From positions 1 through 64,000 of the forward strand of contig NW_017265193.1 of the NCBI RefSeq assembly GCF_001638985.1: a stretch of 64,000 nt of DNA, given 5' to 3'. The notes beneath the pieces are model-generated. The model searched no databases and was not told where the DNA came from. It saw nothing but the letters and a program-made list of their open reading frames with translations. The translations under genes were made by a program, and so were the position numbers. Below are positions 39,140 through 51,114 of this stretch, piece after piece (position 1 is the stretch's first letter; every line of letters begins with the position of its first letter). This DNA comes from Phycomyces blakesleeanus NRRL 1555(-) (Eukaryota > Mucoromycota > Mucoromycetes > Mucorales > Phycomycetaceae).

Positions 39140-40972
39140 CTATACATCGATGTCACAATTAGCTATGTAGCCACATTTTATCTTGGTGTAGCCATAGACA
39201 TAGTTCTTCTTCCAGTTTATCTTTGGTTTTCTTGTTTTGTCCTCGTAAAAAATTGTCTTTAAAGCCTTTTCTTTATTTTTTTCAAATTGCATAAAGAATT
39301 TTTCGGCTTTGCTGTGTTGATTTTTTGGAAGTGTCTTTAAGAATCCATAGCCATCTGCGTACAACCAATGATAATGTGCCTTGACTGTTAGACCTCCGAT
39401 AACTATCGGCAACGCTTCAATTTGGTCAAGGTTCTTTGGGGGAGTGTCTTCAACAGGTCGAGTAACAAGCATAATATTGAGATTATGCTCAGACTTTGGA
39501 TTGTCTTTTAAAATAAAGCATGTACCCAATAAACGCAATGATTTGAAACGAGTGTAGGTCAAGTCGATAAACTGGCACCCTGGTGTAGAATTAATGGATC
39601 CGTTTACAATCGTTTTAATCAAATGTAACGAATTTAGGTTTCCGCAATGAGTTGATAAATAACGGAGTATATCAGACGTCAGATTTGAATAATGGACCTC
39701 AAATAACCGCAATGCGTGTCGTTTTGTGCTAGTCAGAGCATCAGGATTAATGTCAATAACTACCTTAAAAAGAGTAAGTGATTGTAAGAAAATTTTTTTG
39801 TCAAGAAGATCGTCCAGCTTAAAAGGTTCGAGTGGATATCTTATTTTTAGGTGAACCAAATTGCAGAATACGTCCTTTTGTTTTATTAGGCTCTTTGGAA
39901 TATTCATATGTTTATCACACATGAAAGACAAGTCTTTAATGGTCTCAGAGAATTTAGTTGAGCATATCTCAATGAGTACTTTGGGTAAATTGCGCAAGTC
40001 TCTGGAAAAAATTCGATCATTCGCTGCATTACACGAGTAAACATGTATACACTCCAAGGATACTTTACAGCATGTAATTATGTCCCAAAAAAGCAAGTAT
40101 TCTTTGTGAGGGTAATTGACGCTTCCAAGGTGTAGTGTTTTTAGGTGTTGGAACGGACGAGTCAGGTTTCTGAGTAGGGCTATTATGTCGTTTTTCTGTT
40201 TGTCGGATTCGACCTTGTCATTGAATGTCGAAAAAGTGAGTTTCTCGAGGTTAGGATATTTTCGTGCAAAATAGTAAAGCCACCGATGATCTGTTTGTTT
40301 GGATAACATCCTAAAGATCTTTATTTTCTTTGCTGGTAATACTTCTGTCATACGTCGAACTTCAGTGCCGGAAGTAACCAATAAATTGGTACTTAGCTCC
40401 AAGTGACTGAGGTGTATCAAGCGTGTATGAAGGAGTTCAAAGTCGCTCAAGGCGAGCGTTTGGTCTACAAGATTACAAGGATCACCACCAAAATCTAATC
40501 GCCTCAGCAAGGGTAGGTTGGATACTGTATCTATAAATGCTTTATCTGGCTTTGTTCGTAATATTCCATAAAAATCAATCCGTAATTCGGTCAATGTCTT
40601 CCAAATCAACCAGTTGGTCCCGGTCCCAACATAAGAGGTATTGATGTATAGATTCTGCAAATAAAGATGCTTTATGTTCGGGAATGTCTTTTGTATAGTG
40701 TAAAGTTGTTCACTTGTTAAATGGACACAGTGGCCTAAATGTAGAGATCGTAAAATGCGCCCAGTGCCTTGTCTGGTGTTCTCGAGATCTATCAATGTTT
40801 CACACCAGGTGCGCAGTTTTTGACTGTCTTCTACGAACAATACATGGTGCATGGACTCTTGAAAAGGCGTCTTCCAGGCTCTGCACACAAAAGAACATGA
40901 GTTTTTGTCCTTTAACGAAAGAAACTGGGAGATAAGGATGAGTATTTCTTGAGGGATTTCTGACAAAAGCAT
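39140..40972 (-). CDS. F-box/LRR-like protein, paralogue 2, intact, 610 aa
   Basis: A single open exon. The N-terminus MLLSEIPQEILILISQFLSL, then CSFVCRAWKTPFQ, is a standard F-box (about residues 1-40). The rest is leucine-rich with irregular repeats (LRSLHLGHC, LTELRIDFY, LLRRLDFGG, LEKLTFSTF, LVHLKIRYP). The C-terminus is a conserved block, HYHWLY, then KNYVYGYTKIKCGYIANCDIDV, also found in paralogue 3. F-box proteins bind Skp1 through the N-terminal box and present substrates for ubiquitination through the C-terminal repeats. The substrate is unknown. It is the only unbroken member of the three-gene array. Confidence 0.78.
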   Translation of the reverse strand: MLLSEIPQEILILISQFLSLKDKNSCSFVCRAWKTPFQESMHHVLFVEDSQKLRTWCETLIDLENTRQGTGRILRSLHLGHCVHLTSEQLYTIQKTFPNIKHLYLQNLYINTSYVGTGTNWLIWKTLTELRIDFYGILRTKPDKAFIDTVSNLPLLRRLDFGGDPCNLVDQTLALSDFELLHTRLIHLSHLELSTNLLVTSGTEVRRMTEVLPAKKIKIFRMLSKQTDHRWLYYFARKYPNLEKLTFSTFNDKVESDKQKNDIIALLRNLTRPFQHLKTLHLGSVNYPHKEYLLFWDIITCCKVSLECIHVYSCNAANDRIFSRDLRNLPKVLIEICSTKFSETIKDLSFMCDKHMNIPKSLIKQKDVFCNLVHLKIRYPLEPFKLDDLLDKKIFLQSLTLFKVVIDINPDALTSTKRHALRLFEVHYSNLTSDILRYLSTHCGNLNSLHLIKTIVNGSINSTPGCQFIDLTYTRFKSLRLLGTCFILKDNPKSEHNLNIMLVTRPVEDTPPKNLDQIEALPIVIGGLTVKAHYHWLYADGYGFLKTLPKNQHSKAEKFFMQFEKNKEKALKTIFYEDKTRKPKINWKKNYVYGYTKIKCGYIANCDIDV

Positions 40973-41879
40973 ATTAAAGAAGAAAAAATAATCAAAAATA
41001 ATATTTTATATTTTTTTTATCTAAAAACAAACAAAAAAGGTTTTATGTTTTGTAGGACAAAAGCGTAAAATCCGCAGCAATGATTTGTGAGCTGAAGTTA
41101 ATATGTATGTATACAAGGCGTTGGCTTGACCATTTTTGCAATTTGGAGTCATCATAAGACTTTGCATATTCACTATGTTCCGTCTCTTCTATCTTTGGCC
41201 TCTGCTTTGATTTTGTTCTTGACTCAAAGTGTTTATCTCCCACATAGCATCAGACTCGCATTTATAATAGCCACAGTAGAAAATACCTTGATCCAAAAAA
41301 AAATTGGTGTGACGAGGAGGTGACTACGTTTGCAGTATACTGATTAGGTTCCCGGACCACTTTGCATCATCACCATATTCATATTAATTTTCAGCATATC
41401 ACAATAATGCACAATAACCAGTGAAGATTAAATTGAATTTACACGAGAACTTTTGGCTATCAAGATAGTTATAAAAATTTGAAAAAATTTCATAAATTTA
41501 GACAAACGGGTAGTGCAAACGGGTAGTAAATACCTAAATTTACAAAGTATGAAAACAACATAAACAACTTGGGAAAAATGGCTATCATAAATGTTAGAAG
41601 GTGTGTATACAGCATATGAAATAAAGTAAAAGAAACTAAACAATAAGTGCAATTATTGCTATTTTATTTGAACCAAGGTTTCAAACTTTTGTATAGGTTA
41701 TTTTTGTTTTTGCTTTAGTATCAAATATTTATAAGAATAGAATATTTAGATAAACTTAGACTAACAGGATTTTTCTTTCTTGGAATAGTATGGCTATTGA
41801 TTCTTGAACTGTTTAAATGTAAACAACCGGTCTACCTTGTATACATTTTATTTAGACAGTCAAATACTAAATACGAAAA
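40973..41879. other. intergenic region between F-box paralogues 2 and 3
   Basis: Near its left end (about 41052-41106) is a GTAGGACAAAAGCG stretch also found upstream of paralogue 3 and, weaker, of paralogue 1. Otherwise AT-rich with no supported gene. Confidence 0.5.
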
Positions 41880-43715
41880 TCAATTGATATGAATATCACA
41901 GTTATTTACATAGCCACATTTTACTTTGGTGTACCCATAGGCACAGCTCATCTTCCAGCTTAGCCTTGGTTCCCTTGTCCTGTCACCGTCAAAGCTTGTT
42001 TTAATAGCATTCTTTTTCTTGTTCTTGAAATCATCAAAGAATCTTTTGGCCGCGTTAGACTGACTTTTTGAGAGTCCCTTTATAGGAATATCATCTAATA
42101 TGTAAAACCAATGATAGTGCATATTTATAGCTAATTCTTCAATAACTTTCTGGGCGTCTTCAGTTATTTCATAGCTTTTTGGATGAGTGTCATTAACAGG
42201 CCGGGTTATGAGCGTAATATTATGATTGTTTTTAGATATTGGGTTGTTTGAAATAATAAACTCTGTGTTGTGTATGTGTAATATTTTGAAGCGGGTGTAT
42301 GACATGTCAATATATTGGCATCCTGTTGTCGAATTAAAAGGCCCAGAAATCTTTGTTTTATGTAAGTACAATGTATCCATTTTCCTGCAGTGAAATGAGA
42401 GATAACGAAGTACATCAGATGTGATTGTTGCTCGATAAACCTTGAAAGACCGTAATACATGCTTTTTTGAACCGGAACATGGACTTGGATTGATACAAAT
42501 ATTAGTAAAAGAAAGATGAAGAAATTCCAAGCAAACTTTTGTGTCAAAAAGGACATCCAATTTAAAGTTTACGAGTGCACAATGTACGTGTAGGTGAACC
42601 AAGTTACGAAATGCATCCTTTCCTTCTATTATCATGTCAATTGAAATTGGATTTTTATCGTAGTACTCAAAAGTAAAGACTTTAAGCGTTTCAGAGAATT
42701 GGGTCGAGCATAATTCCATGACTTTGATAAAAGTGTGAAGGTCTTGAGGAGTATTAGAATCATCAATTATTTCCTGTGAACAAATCGACAATTGTTCCAA
42801 GGGAAGTTTGCAGTAAGTAAACATGTCCAAGAAAAGCAAGTATTCCTTGTAATGATAGCTAATGTCTCCAAAGCTCAATTTCTTTAGGTGCTGAAACGAA
42901 TGAGGCAAGTCTCTAGGCTGGCATATTATGTCGTTCCGATGTTCCTCAGGCTCTACTCTTTCATTGGATATTGAAAGTCTGAGGCTTTCAAGGCTAGGAT
43001 ATTTACGAACAAAATAACATAGCCACCGATGGTCTATGTTTTTGGACTCTATGCCAAAAGCCTTTATCTTCTTTGCTGGTAATACTTTTGTCATACGTTC
43101 AAGGTCAGTTTTGGAAAAAGTCAATTCTGCTGAGCTTAGTTCCAAGTGATTGAGGTGTAGCAGCCGTTCATGAATGAGTTCAGAGTCGCTCAATGTGAAT
43201 GTTGGCTGTGCATGAAAATAGTATCTCCCAGTGAGCTTTAGTTGTTTCAAAAGAGGTAAGTTCGAGACTATTTCTAGTAATATATTGTCTGCCCGGGTCG
43301 GTGCTCGGCCACCAAGATTAATCCTGAGATCCGTTAATGTTTTCCAAAGAGACCAGTTCGTTGCGCCACCAACATAAGACGGATTTAGACAAATTTTTTC
43401 GAGAGATAGATACTTTATATTTTGAAACGTCTTTTGTAAAGCGTAAATCTCTCCAGATTTTACATAAGGACAGTAGTTTAAGTGTAAAGATCGCAATAGA
43501 TGCCCTGTTTTTTGGATGGTACACTCAGGATCCATAAATTTACTGCACCATTTGATCAAGTATGAATTGTCTTTTACGATAAAGTCAGAGTACATAGATT
43601 TTTGAAATGGTTTCCTCCATGCCTTGCAAACAAGCGAGCACGATGCTTTGTCTTCCATTGAAAGAAATCATGAGATGCTAAGCATTGTTTCTAGGGGGAG
43701 TTCTGGCGAAAGCAT
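41880..43715 (-). pseudogene. F-box/LRR-like paralogue 3, stop inside the F-box
   Basis: The frame begins MLSPELPLETMLSIS at 43715, then a TGA at 43668-43670 where paralogues 1 and 2 have Gln (ISQ). After it the frame is open for 592 residues from MEDKASCSLVCKAW to the end. The body matches paralogue 2 along its length, including LRSLHLNYC, LPAKKIK, YTRFK and the terminal SCAYGYTKVKCGYVNNCDI block. A protein restarted at the MED methionine (43658) would lack the first half of the F-box, so Skp1 binding would be doubtful. It may be a pseudogene or an F-box-less variant. Confidence 0.72.
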
Positions 43716-44610
43716 AACGAAGAGCAAAAAATACTGGTGTGAATCGAAAAGCAATAAAGAGTTATATTCTCAAGTCTATTTTTTTGGAGTATTTAAAGTC
43801 TTGAAAAAGATGAGTGTAATCTCAAACACAATTTAGTAGCATGTAGGACAAAAACGCGTCGTCCGCAGTAGCAGACTGTGAATTAAAATCAGAATAATTC
43901 TATAGAGTTTGCATCAAACGAGAACATGCAACTTAAGAAGCAGTATAATACCAAGGTAGTTCATTTGTCTTCACAGCTCTGGATTGCTTAGACGGTTATC
44001 AGTATAAATCTGAATTTGGTTAACAAAGTATATTTTGGATTCTTCAAATACTTTTAGCTTTGAATTTTATTCCTTGTACTAAGCTTTTTATTTTGATTGC
44101 ATGATCAAGTCTCATCACTGTATTTAAATCAAATGTCTATTGCTGTCCCCATGCATATATGTAATATCGTTATGTAGCCAAAAAAAAAAGATTATCCAGA
44201 ATTTTTATAGATGTATACACAGTATAATACTGTTATATTGAAAACTTAAAGAGTATCATAGGAAATAATAGATTCACATTTCATCAAATGTCTTTATATT
44301 ATTGCTCATCAGGAAGCTCACAATACTATAATAAAATATATCAGAAAACAAATCTCAAAGACAAAACACACTATGGACACTGGGAATATAGTATAATACA
44401 GAAAAATGGAGACCGCAAAAGCGAGTGAAAGACATCAATCTTTTTCATATTTTTCTTGGCTATGTAATAAACAAAAAGTTAAGAGCTATCGAAATTTGAC
44501 ATGTACTTAAGTAGAAAATACAAAGAATGATTTTAACAAATGGAACCTAGAAAATTAAAGTGATGAATATTGATACTACATTAAATTATGCATTACCCAA
44601 ACCTCACGAT
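43716..44610. other. intergenic region upstream of F-box paralogue 3
   Basis: Carries the shared upstream segment (GTAGGACAAAAACGCG, about 43849-43905). The remainder, up to the inverted-repeat element, shows no supported gene. Confidence 0.45.
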
Positions 44611-46132
44611 ATATTCTTCACAAAGTCTTTCTTTGAGATACGTGTGTACCACCGGGAATCGATCTCCTTATTTGTAAGGTCTATTTTTGCAGATGTGTTT
44701 CGAGTGTATATTTTTAGAAGCCTGAAGCCTTGAAAATAGGTCTTCCCAATAAGGCGATCGATTCACGGAACACAGGCAGGTGATTGTTACACCCAAAAAT
44801 CTCCCGTGTAGGAGACTTCAAAAATAAATCGTACAAATAAGGAAATCGAACCACCGTCGTACAAATGTGCAGGACAAAAATAGCCTGAATTTTTACCACG
44901 GTAAACATTTTACTAAAGAACAGTATCAGCTTTTCAGTATAGAATATAGAATATAGATAGCAGAATTACTATCATAATTAGGCAAAGATAAAACAAAAAG
45001 AATGTAATGTTTATAGTACGAGGGAGCTTGTATGAGACTACTGTATTTTTACTAATAATCTACAGACAACTGATATATTTTTTACATACAAGTCTGTAAA
45101 TTTAATTGAATAAAATGTCTAAAAACATAGACGGAATAAAAGAAATCTATGTGGTGTATTTGTTTTATTTTGCAGCAGCTCAAAGTTGAGTCTATCATAA
45201 TGGAGTCCTAATGGTTTGTAATTTTGTATTTTCAGTAAGCCGGAAGACTTGGAACTAACTCCCACACGGCACTTCGTCTCCTGGGATGGCACAATGCTTA
45301 TTTATTTGTTTTCTTGTTTAGTATTTATTATTTCTGTCCTTATCTTTTTGTTTCTCTATCAGATTTCTTTACATTCTTTGATATCCTGACTTATTGATCC
45401 ACCATCGTTGTAGGAGGCTGTATACTGAAGTTGGTACTGGATTTCCAGGTTAAGCTCAATATTTCTCGTCCTTTGCTTAATGGAAATAGAAGTAGCGTAG
45501 TTTGTTTTTTGATAACCATTTTATCTTCTACAACGTAGGGGTACTTTATTAGAGCTTCCAAAACCCCATTGGTTTCTACCTTATTGACAATGAATATTTA
45601 AGCTTTGTGGACATTAGTAATACTTCTTCAAACATTGCATAACTGTATTAATGAAAGTATCTTGCTTTCATGTCCGTCTGTAGATTATTAGTAAAAATAC
45701 AGTAGTCTCATACAAGCTCCCTCGTACTATAAACATTACATTCTTTTTGTTTTATCTTTGCCTAATTATGATAGTAATTCTGCTATCTATATTCTATATT
45801 CTATACTGAAAAGCTGATACTGTTCTTTAGTAAAATGTTTACCGTGGTAAAAACTCAGGCTATTTTTGTCCTGCACATTTGTACGACGGTGGTTCGATTT
45901 CCTTATTTGTACGATTTATTTTTGAAGTCTCCTACACGGGAGATTTTTGGGTGTAACAATCACTTGCCTGTGTTCCGTGAATCGATCGCCTTATTGGGAA
46001 GACCTATTTTCAAGGCTTCAGGCTTTTAAAAATATACACTCGAAACACATCTGCGAAAATAGACCTTACAAATAAGGAGATCGATTCCCGGTGGTACACA
46101 CGTATCTCAAAGAAAGACTTTGTGAAGAATAT
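44611..46132. repeat. large inverted repeat: two 457-base arms, 608-base spacer
   Basis: Left arm 44611-45067 and right arm 45676-46132 are inverted copies of equal length; sampled stretches differ at only about four or five positions. The outer ends read ATATTCTTCACAAAG inward from each side. The spacer has no gene I can support. Each arm holds three degenerate copies of an AATAAGG-ATCGA motif followed by C/G-rich bases, and a 64-codon open frame that is a by-product of the arm sequence. No clear target duplication was seen. It could be a foldback-type transposon or a locus made by inverted duplication. If transcribed, it would form a long hairpin RNA. Confidence 0.85.
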
Positions 46133-46371
46133 GTCTTGATGGTATACCAATTGATGCCCAAGACAACAGCATCAAATTACTGTATGATTATTTGCTTTTT
46201 TAGAATAAAAACTTTTTACTAATATATTTACGGAGCAATTGCTTTCTCTCAACCAGAAATATACTTCTTTTATCTCTGTCTCTTCTTGGTATCGCATAAA
46301 TCTGGGAAATAGCGTATGGTATTATAATATTTTTTGGGAGTCGTATTTTTTTTGGGCATAATTTGTAGTGA

Positions 46372-49300
46372 CTATCTTTTAATCACAACAGATGTAGTTG
46401 GTGAACTATCACGAAGAGGTGGACTTTTAGAGAGATAGACATACTCTTTATCTGTCTCGTCACTCTCAATTGACTTTGTCGGTCTGTTCAAATCTCCCAT
46501 TGGCTCATCCTCTTCCATGTGTGTGTTTTCTTCTTGATGTTGTCTGTGCGCGGAACTTTCTTCGTCTTCCATCGAATTCACACCACTTGAATCAGTTGTA
46601 ACAGAAGACGAAGACGAAGACGTCCTGTCAATCTCCTGCATGTGTGTACTAGCCCTTAGTTCCTCAGCTTTTGTATCTCCATTTCCAATTCCATCCACAG
46701 AGCTACTGCCATAATAATCTCCAGAAACGTAGGTTCTCACAGGTACATCAATCGCAACTTCTTCCGCAGCCTTCATTTCACATCTACGTTCCTCTAACTG
46801 GATCGGATCCACTAGGTCTTCTGCAAATGAACGTACATCCTTATCACTATCCAGTGCAAACCGGTACAGCATGTGATCGATAGCCTGTCCAGGAGGAACC
46901 TCATCATGATCAATCCCTTCCAATGGATGAATTGCATACAAGGCTTTACAAAATCGATCTATCACACACAAAACAAACATATTAGATAAAATCTTAAGCT
47001 ACAACAAGTTTGATATATACATATATATATATTATGTATTCATATGATATAGAAAAAAAGAAAAGTGACAAATATTTACCATCTTTGTAAGCTACTCTTA
47101 TGGTCCTTGCTGCTGCAATTCGCACATTCACAATAGGGTCGTAGGCCAGAGGCCCTAATCTAGGAATAAAGAACGCACCAAAATCGGCTGCAGAAATGCC
47201 AACTTCGAGTAGCATCTTACAAATATTGGCAAATCTAAACATACACACACAAACAGAGAGAGAAAGATATCATCAGAATTACATTCTTTAGAGACCAATA
47301 TCCTACTTACACAAGTCTAGAACGGTACATTTCTGCCTTTGCAAATTCATCCAATCTCTCCATGACGTGACTCAACAAAGCAATTTTATTGCCTGCCAGA
47401 TCCTCGTCTTCATCAAAGCTCTGGGTATCTGATTCATTTTCTTCAACCACAGCCTGCTTAACGACTTCTAGAATCACAGGAAACTATAAAAGAGTAAAGA
47501 TATATCCTTAATAATTGTAATACGTATCATGTTTGGTCTTCTCTCTTTCTTATTTGCTTTTTTTTTACAAGCGTATTTAAAACACACTTACCACTCGTAC
47601 GCCTGTCTCTCTTACGGCTGCATACTCGTCATGACATGCTCTGATGGCCAACGGTAAGATATGTTCAACCACGCGTGAAGCATCAAACAACAAGGCAATG
47701 TCTCTCAATTGTGCTGTCAGAATAGCTCTCAGACGCCAATTTGTCATCACACCATCCCAAACTTCAGCCAGAATTGGAATGTATTCGTTACGAGAAGTGA
47801 CCGCCAGAGTACCCAAAAAATCAGCCAGGTGTTCTAATACACCTTGTTTGACGTCGTCCAGATCCATTAGATACATGGCAAATATCTGTACAAGATCACG
47901 CTCGGTGTTTTCTGGTCCGATGATACGCGCGATCTCGTGAAGAGAATACGCGAATGTGCATCGAACCTTGATCTGGTAGTTCTTGGTCAGATTTAGATAG
48001 GTTTCCCTAAGGTGAGAATCCCAATATTCGTGGCCGGCCGTCAATACTGCCACGGGGAAGTTGTAGGCACAAATAATGGCTCGATCTGTTTCCAGCTTAA
48101 ACATTTGGCCAGACGTTGCTGTATTAGCCAATGACAAGAAAAATTCCAGTAATACTTCGGGAACCTGTGTGGGTGTGTGTGTGTGTGTTTTTTTGTTTGT
48201 AAAAAAAAGAGAGAGAGAGAATTAGATAAACTATATTATGCATTTGATTTTTACAATAAAGGGCAGAAAAATCATAATATTTGAATATATAAATATATAA
48301 AAATTTACCTTTCCAGGTCTTCGAGTTGTCTCCCAGTCATTTGGTAAGAATTTTGCAATTAACTCTCCCACCGTCTCTGCCAGAGTACTGCGTACGTTGC
48401 GGGATGTATCAGTCTCAAATAATACGATTCCTTCGACCGCCAATTGAACCTTTTGATCCTCTGGTAATGCACCACATAATGGTGGAAGAGAAATAACACA
48501 TGCTTGACGAACATGCCAGATATTATCTTTTGAGAAGCTATGATATATTGGAAGCTGCGTGCATGTTTTAACACAATTAATATAAATAAAAGTTAGAAAC
48601 CCATAAAAATCCATGCCAATAACAACAACAGCATAGAAATTTTGTATTATTTACCAATCGTTCAATCACATCCTGCTGACTCATAACAGAAGCAAGACTT
48701 CCAATAGTCACTCCGGCTTCTTTACGGACAAAAAACATGTTATCCTTTGCCAGCTTTTCAACAATTGGCACACAGTGTTTGATACATAAATCAGGACCCA
48801 AAATATGCGCAATAGCACTGATCAACTATAGAATACATTCCAAATGATAAATCAGCCTCTCCAAACATTCTTACCTTTTCTCTTTTTTCTCTCTCTAAAA
48901 AAGCACACACACACACACACCACTACCGCTACCGCTAACAACAACCGACAATAGATAATAGACTTACAGTCAAGCATGTCATTTTAGCCATATTCATATC
49001 CCCTTCCTCTGGTTCTTCCGAGGACTGGAAGCTGCTCATGTATCCAGACCCTTCAAATCCTGGTACACTCCCTCGTCTGTTGGCAGACGCACGTCTAGCT
49101 TGGTTGTGTTCGATATCCATACTATCACTATTATTGCCACCACTACTATTGTTGTTGTTGTGATCGTCTTCGCCGCCATCGTTTTCGTCGTCATCCTGAC
49201 CATGATGTGATTTTCCTTCAGAAATTGCCACTAATCCCATCAACACACCATCAATAATATCACTCTGTAGCAGGGATCGATAGAAATCCGTGTCTTTTGA

Positions 49301-51114
49301 GACAAGGAAATTGGCAACAGACATTATGCATTGTTGTCCAAGATTAGTAAGGGCAGTGTTCTGGTCAAGCAAGAAATTGATCAACAGGGGTGCAAATACT
49401 TGGGATTGGATATGAAATTCGGGCTGGGTAGGTTTTTTTTTGGTAATGGTAGTGGTGGTAGTGGTGGTAGTGGTGGTAGGAGTGTGAGTAGTAGTTGGAG
49501 CTGGAGTAGGGTTTGGTTGGTTTGATGTGGGGTTGTCAAGAGGGTTGAAATTGAGAGAAACTGTGGTCATTTCGACGTCTTGACTGGGTGAGAGAGGGGA
49601 TTCGGATTCCGGCGATTGTTTCATTTTACTGACTGGTGCTGGCGCCGGTGCCAATGGCGGTGCGTTCTACAACACAAATATCGAAAGGTACATACATTAT
49701 TATTATTAAAAAGGAGAGGATTTGAGGGAGGATTTGAGGGGAAGGGGTGAAGGTTAGAAAACCAAAAAAAAAAAAAAAATGCATTAGATGTGCAATACAC
49801 TAATAATATGTGTTTATATACATATACATATACATATACATATATTTGTTTGTGTATATGATTTATTTTAAGAAAGAAAGAAAGAGAGATAGTAAGAAAG
49901 AAACTTACCTTGTAGTAATACATGATCATCTTATCGAGTTCGCTGGCCAACTGTTCGCGTACAGTCTCGTCTGGATCGGTACCGACTCGGTGAATCATTG
50001 GAAGTACGTCGCAAACAGCCTGTTCCACAGTAATCTCGTCGAGAGTTTCGGCGAGTTCCTTAGCCAGTAGCAGTCTAGCCAATGGTATTCAATGCTACTG
50101 CCACTTCTCTAGTCCTGCATTACCTATGGATCTCTTCATGACTCTTTTCAAGCATACATATTCGTTCCATAGGCGACATTGGTTCATTCGCCATTCGATC
50201 TTCTAGACTTGCATCTGGTCCATCTTGCCAAAAATAAAGTGAGAGTTATAAAAGCAAATACAGTGTATATTATATATACAATACATAGGAAGAAAAAGAT
50301 TAGAGATAAAAAATAGAGAGAAAAAGATATGAGAGTTTTGCCTTTATAATGTGAGATTTTAGATGGGATGGACCTCATCTAATAAGATTATCCTTTCACC
50401 GTCCTTCTTCTTATCCCTTTATGTATATATGTATGTGTGTATATAATGTTTTCTTACCTTGGGCCATTGCTTGTAGCAATGACTCTGAGTGTTTGTCTTG
50501 AGTTGGTTTGGTCATCTTGTTGTCTCGTTCTTTTTCGTCGATTGGTTCTTTGTGTTGCGTAACAGTTGAGTTGTCAGTTCTGGAAATAGATGCTGGAGCA
50601 TCGGACGAAAGTTGATTTGTGGGATTCTTATCCACAGATTGGGATGGGGGCGGAAATGTCTCATCGTCAATGTCGTAATCATCCTGTTCATCGGGGAAAT
50701 CAAAGCCGAGATCTTTATGTGATGTATATAGATTGATATATTATTTTAAATAGTTGTTGTTAATATTATTATTGTGGTTGTTTATATATATACGTATATG
50801 TATGTGTACACACATATATACACACATACACACAAGCACAAATTCAATAAGATTGATTAGGAAATGAAAGATATCATTTTGTTTGTGCTTCAGGTATTAC
50901 AGTTATTGTTGTGTGGTCAATAAACACTTCTTGGAGTTAACTGTTACTCATTATCTATTTTTCTTTTTTGATTTGTTTTTTGTTTTAGGAGAAATATTTC
51001 AAGACGTATATACACACACAATATATTATGTATGTGTGCATGTGTGCATGTGTGCGTGTGTGCATGCACAAAGAATCAAGAAAAAAAAAAAAAAGAGGAT
51101 AATTTACCTGCCAT
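46372..51114 (-). CDS. PPP4R1: PPP4R1-like regulatory subunit of protein phosphatase 4, 1043 aa
   Basis: Eleven exons on the minus strand: 51114-51108, 50712-50458, 50223-50124, 50074-49909, 49666-48968, 48825-48655, 48554-48309, 48164-47592, 47483-47311, 47234-47080, 46958-46372; 3132 bases, all in frame. Exon 1 is only ATGGCAG; the intron between exons 3 and 4 is 49 bases. The body is HEAT-repeat-like, and the stretch around CAYNFPVAVLTAGHEYW, CTFAYSLHEIARIIG, RDLVQIF and LDDVKQGVLEHLADFL is the recognisable core of PPP4R1. An acidic N-terminus (QDDYDIDDE), a Thr/Asn-rich insert in exon 5 and a Ser/acidic tail are disordered. PPP4R1 binds and directs the PP4 catalytic subunit; targets here are unknown. 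Confidence 0.86.

Noticed and set aside
44714..44908. 64-residue open frame in the left arm, repeated at 45835-46029 in the right arm
   Set aside because: It appears twice only because the arms are inverted copies; no motifs, and it spans the degenerate repeats.
45840..45920. GGTTCGATTTCC resembling a tRNA B box
   Set aside because: No A box at the right distance and no cloverleaf could be drawn.
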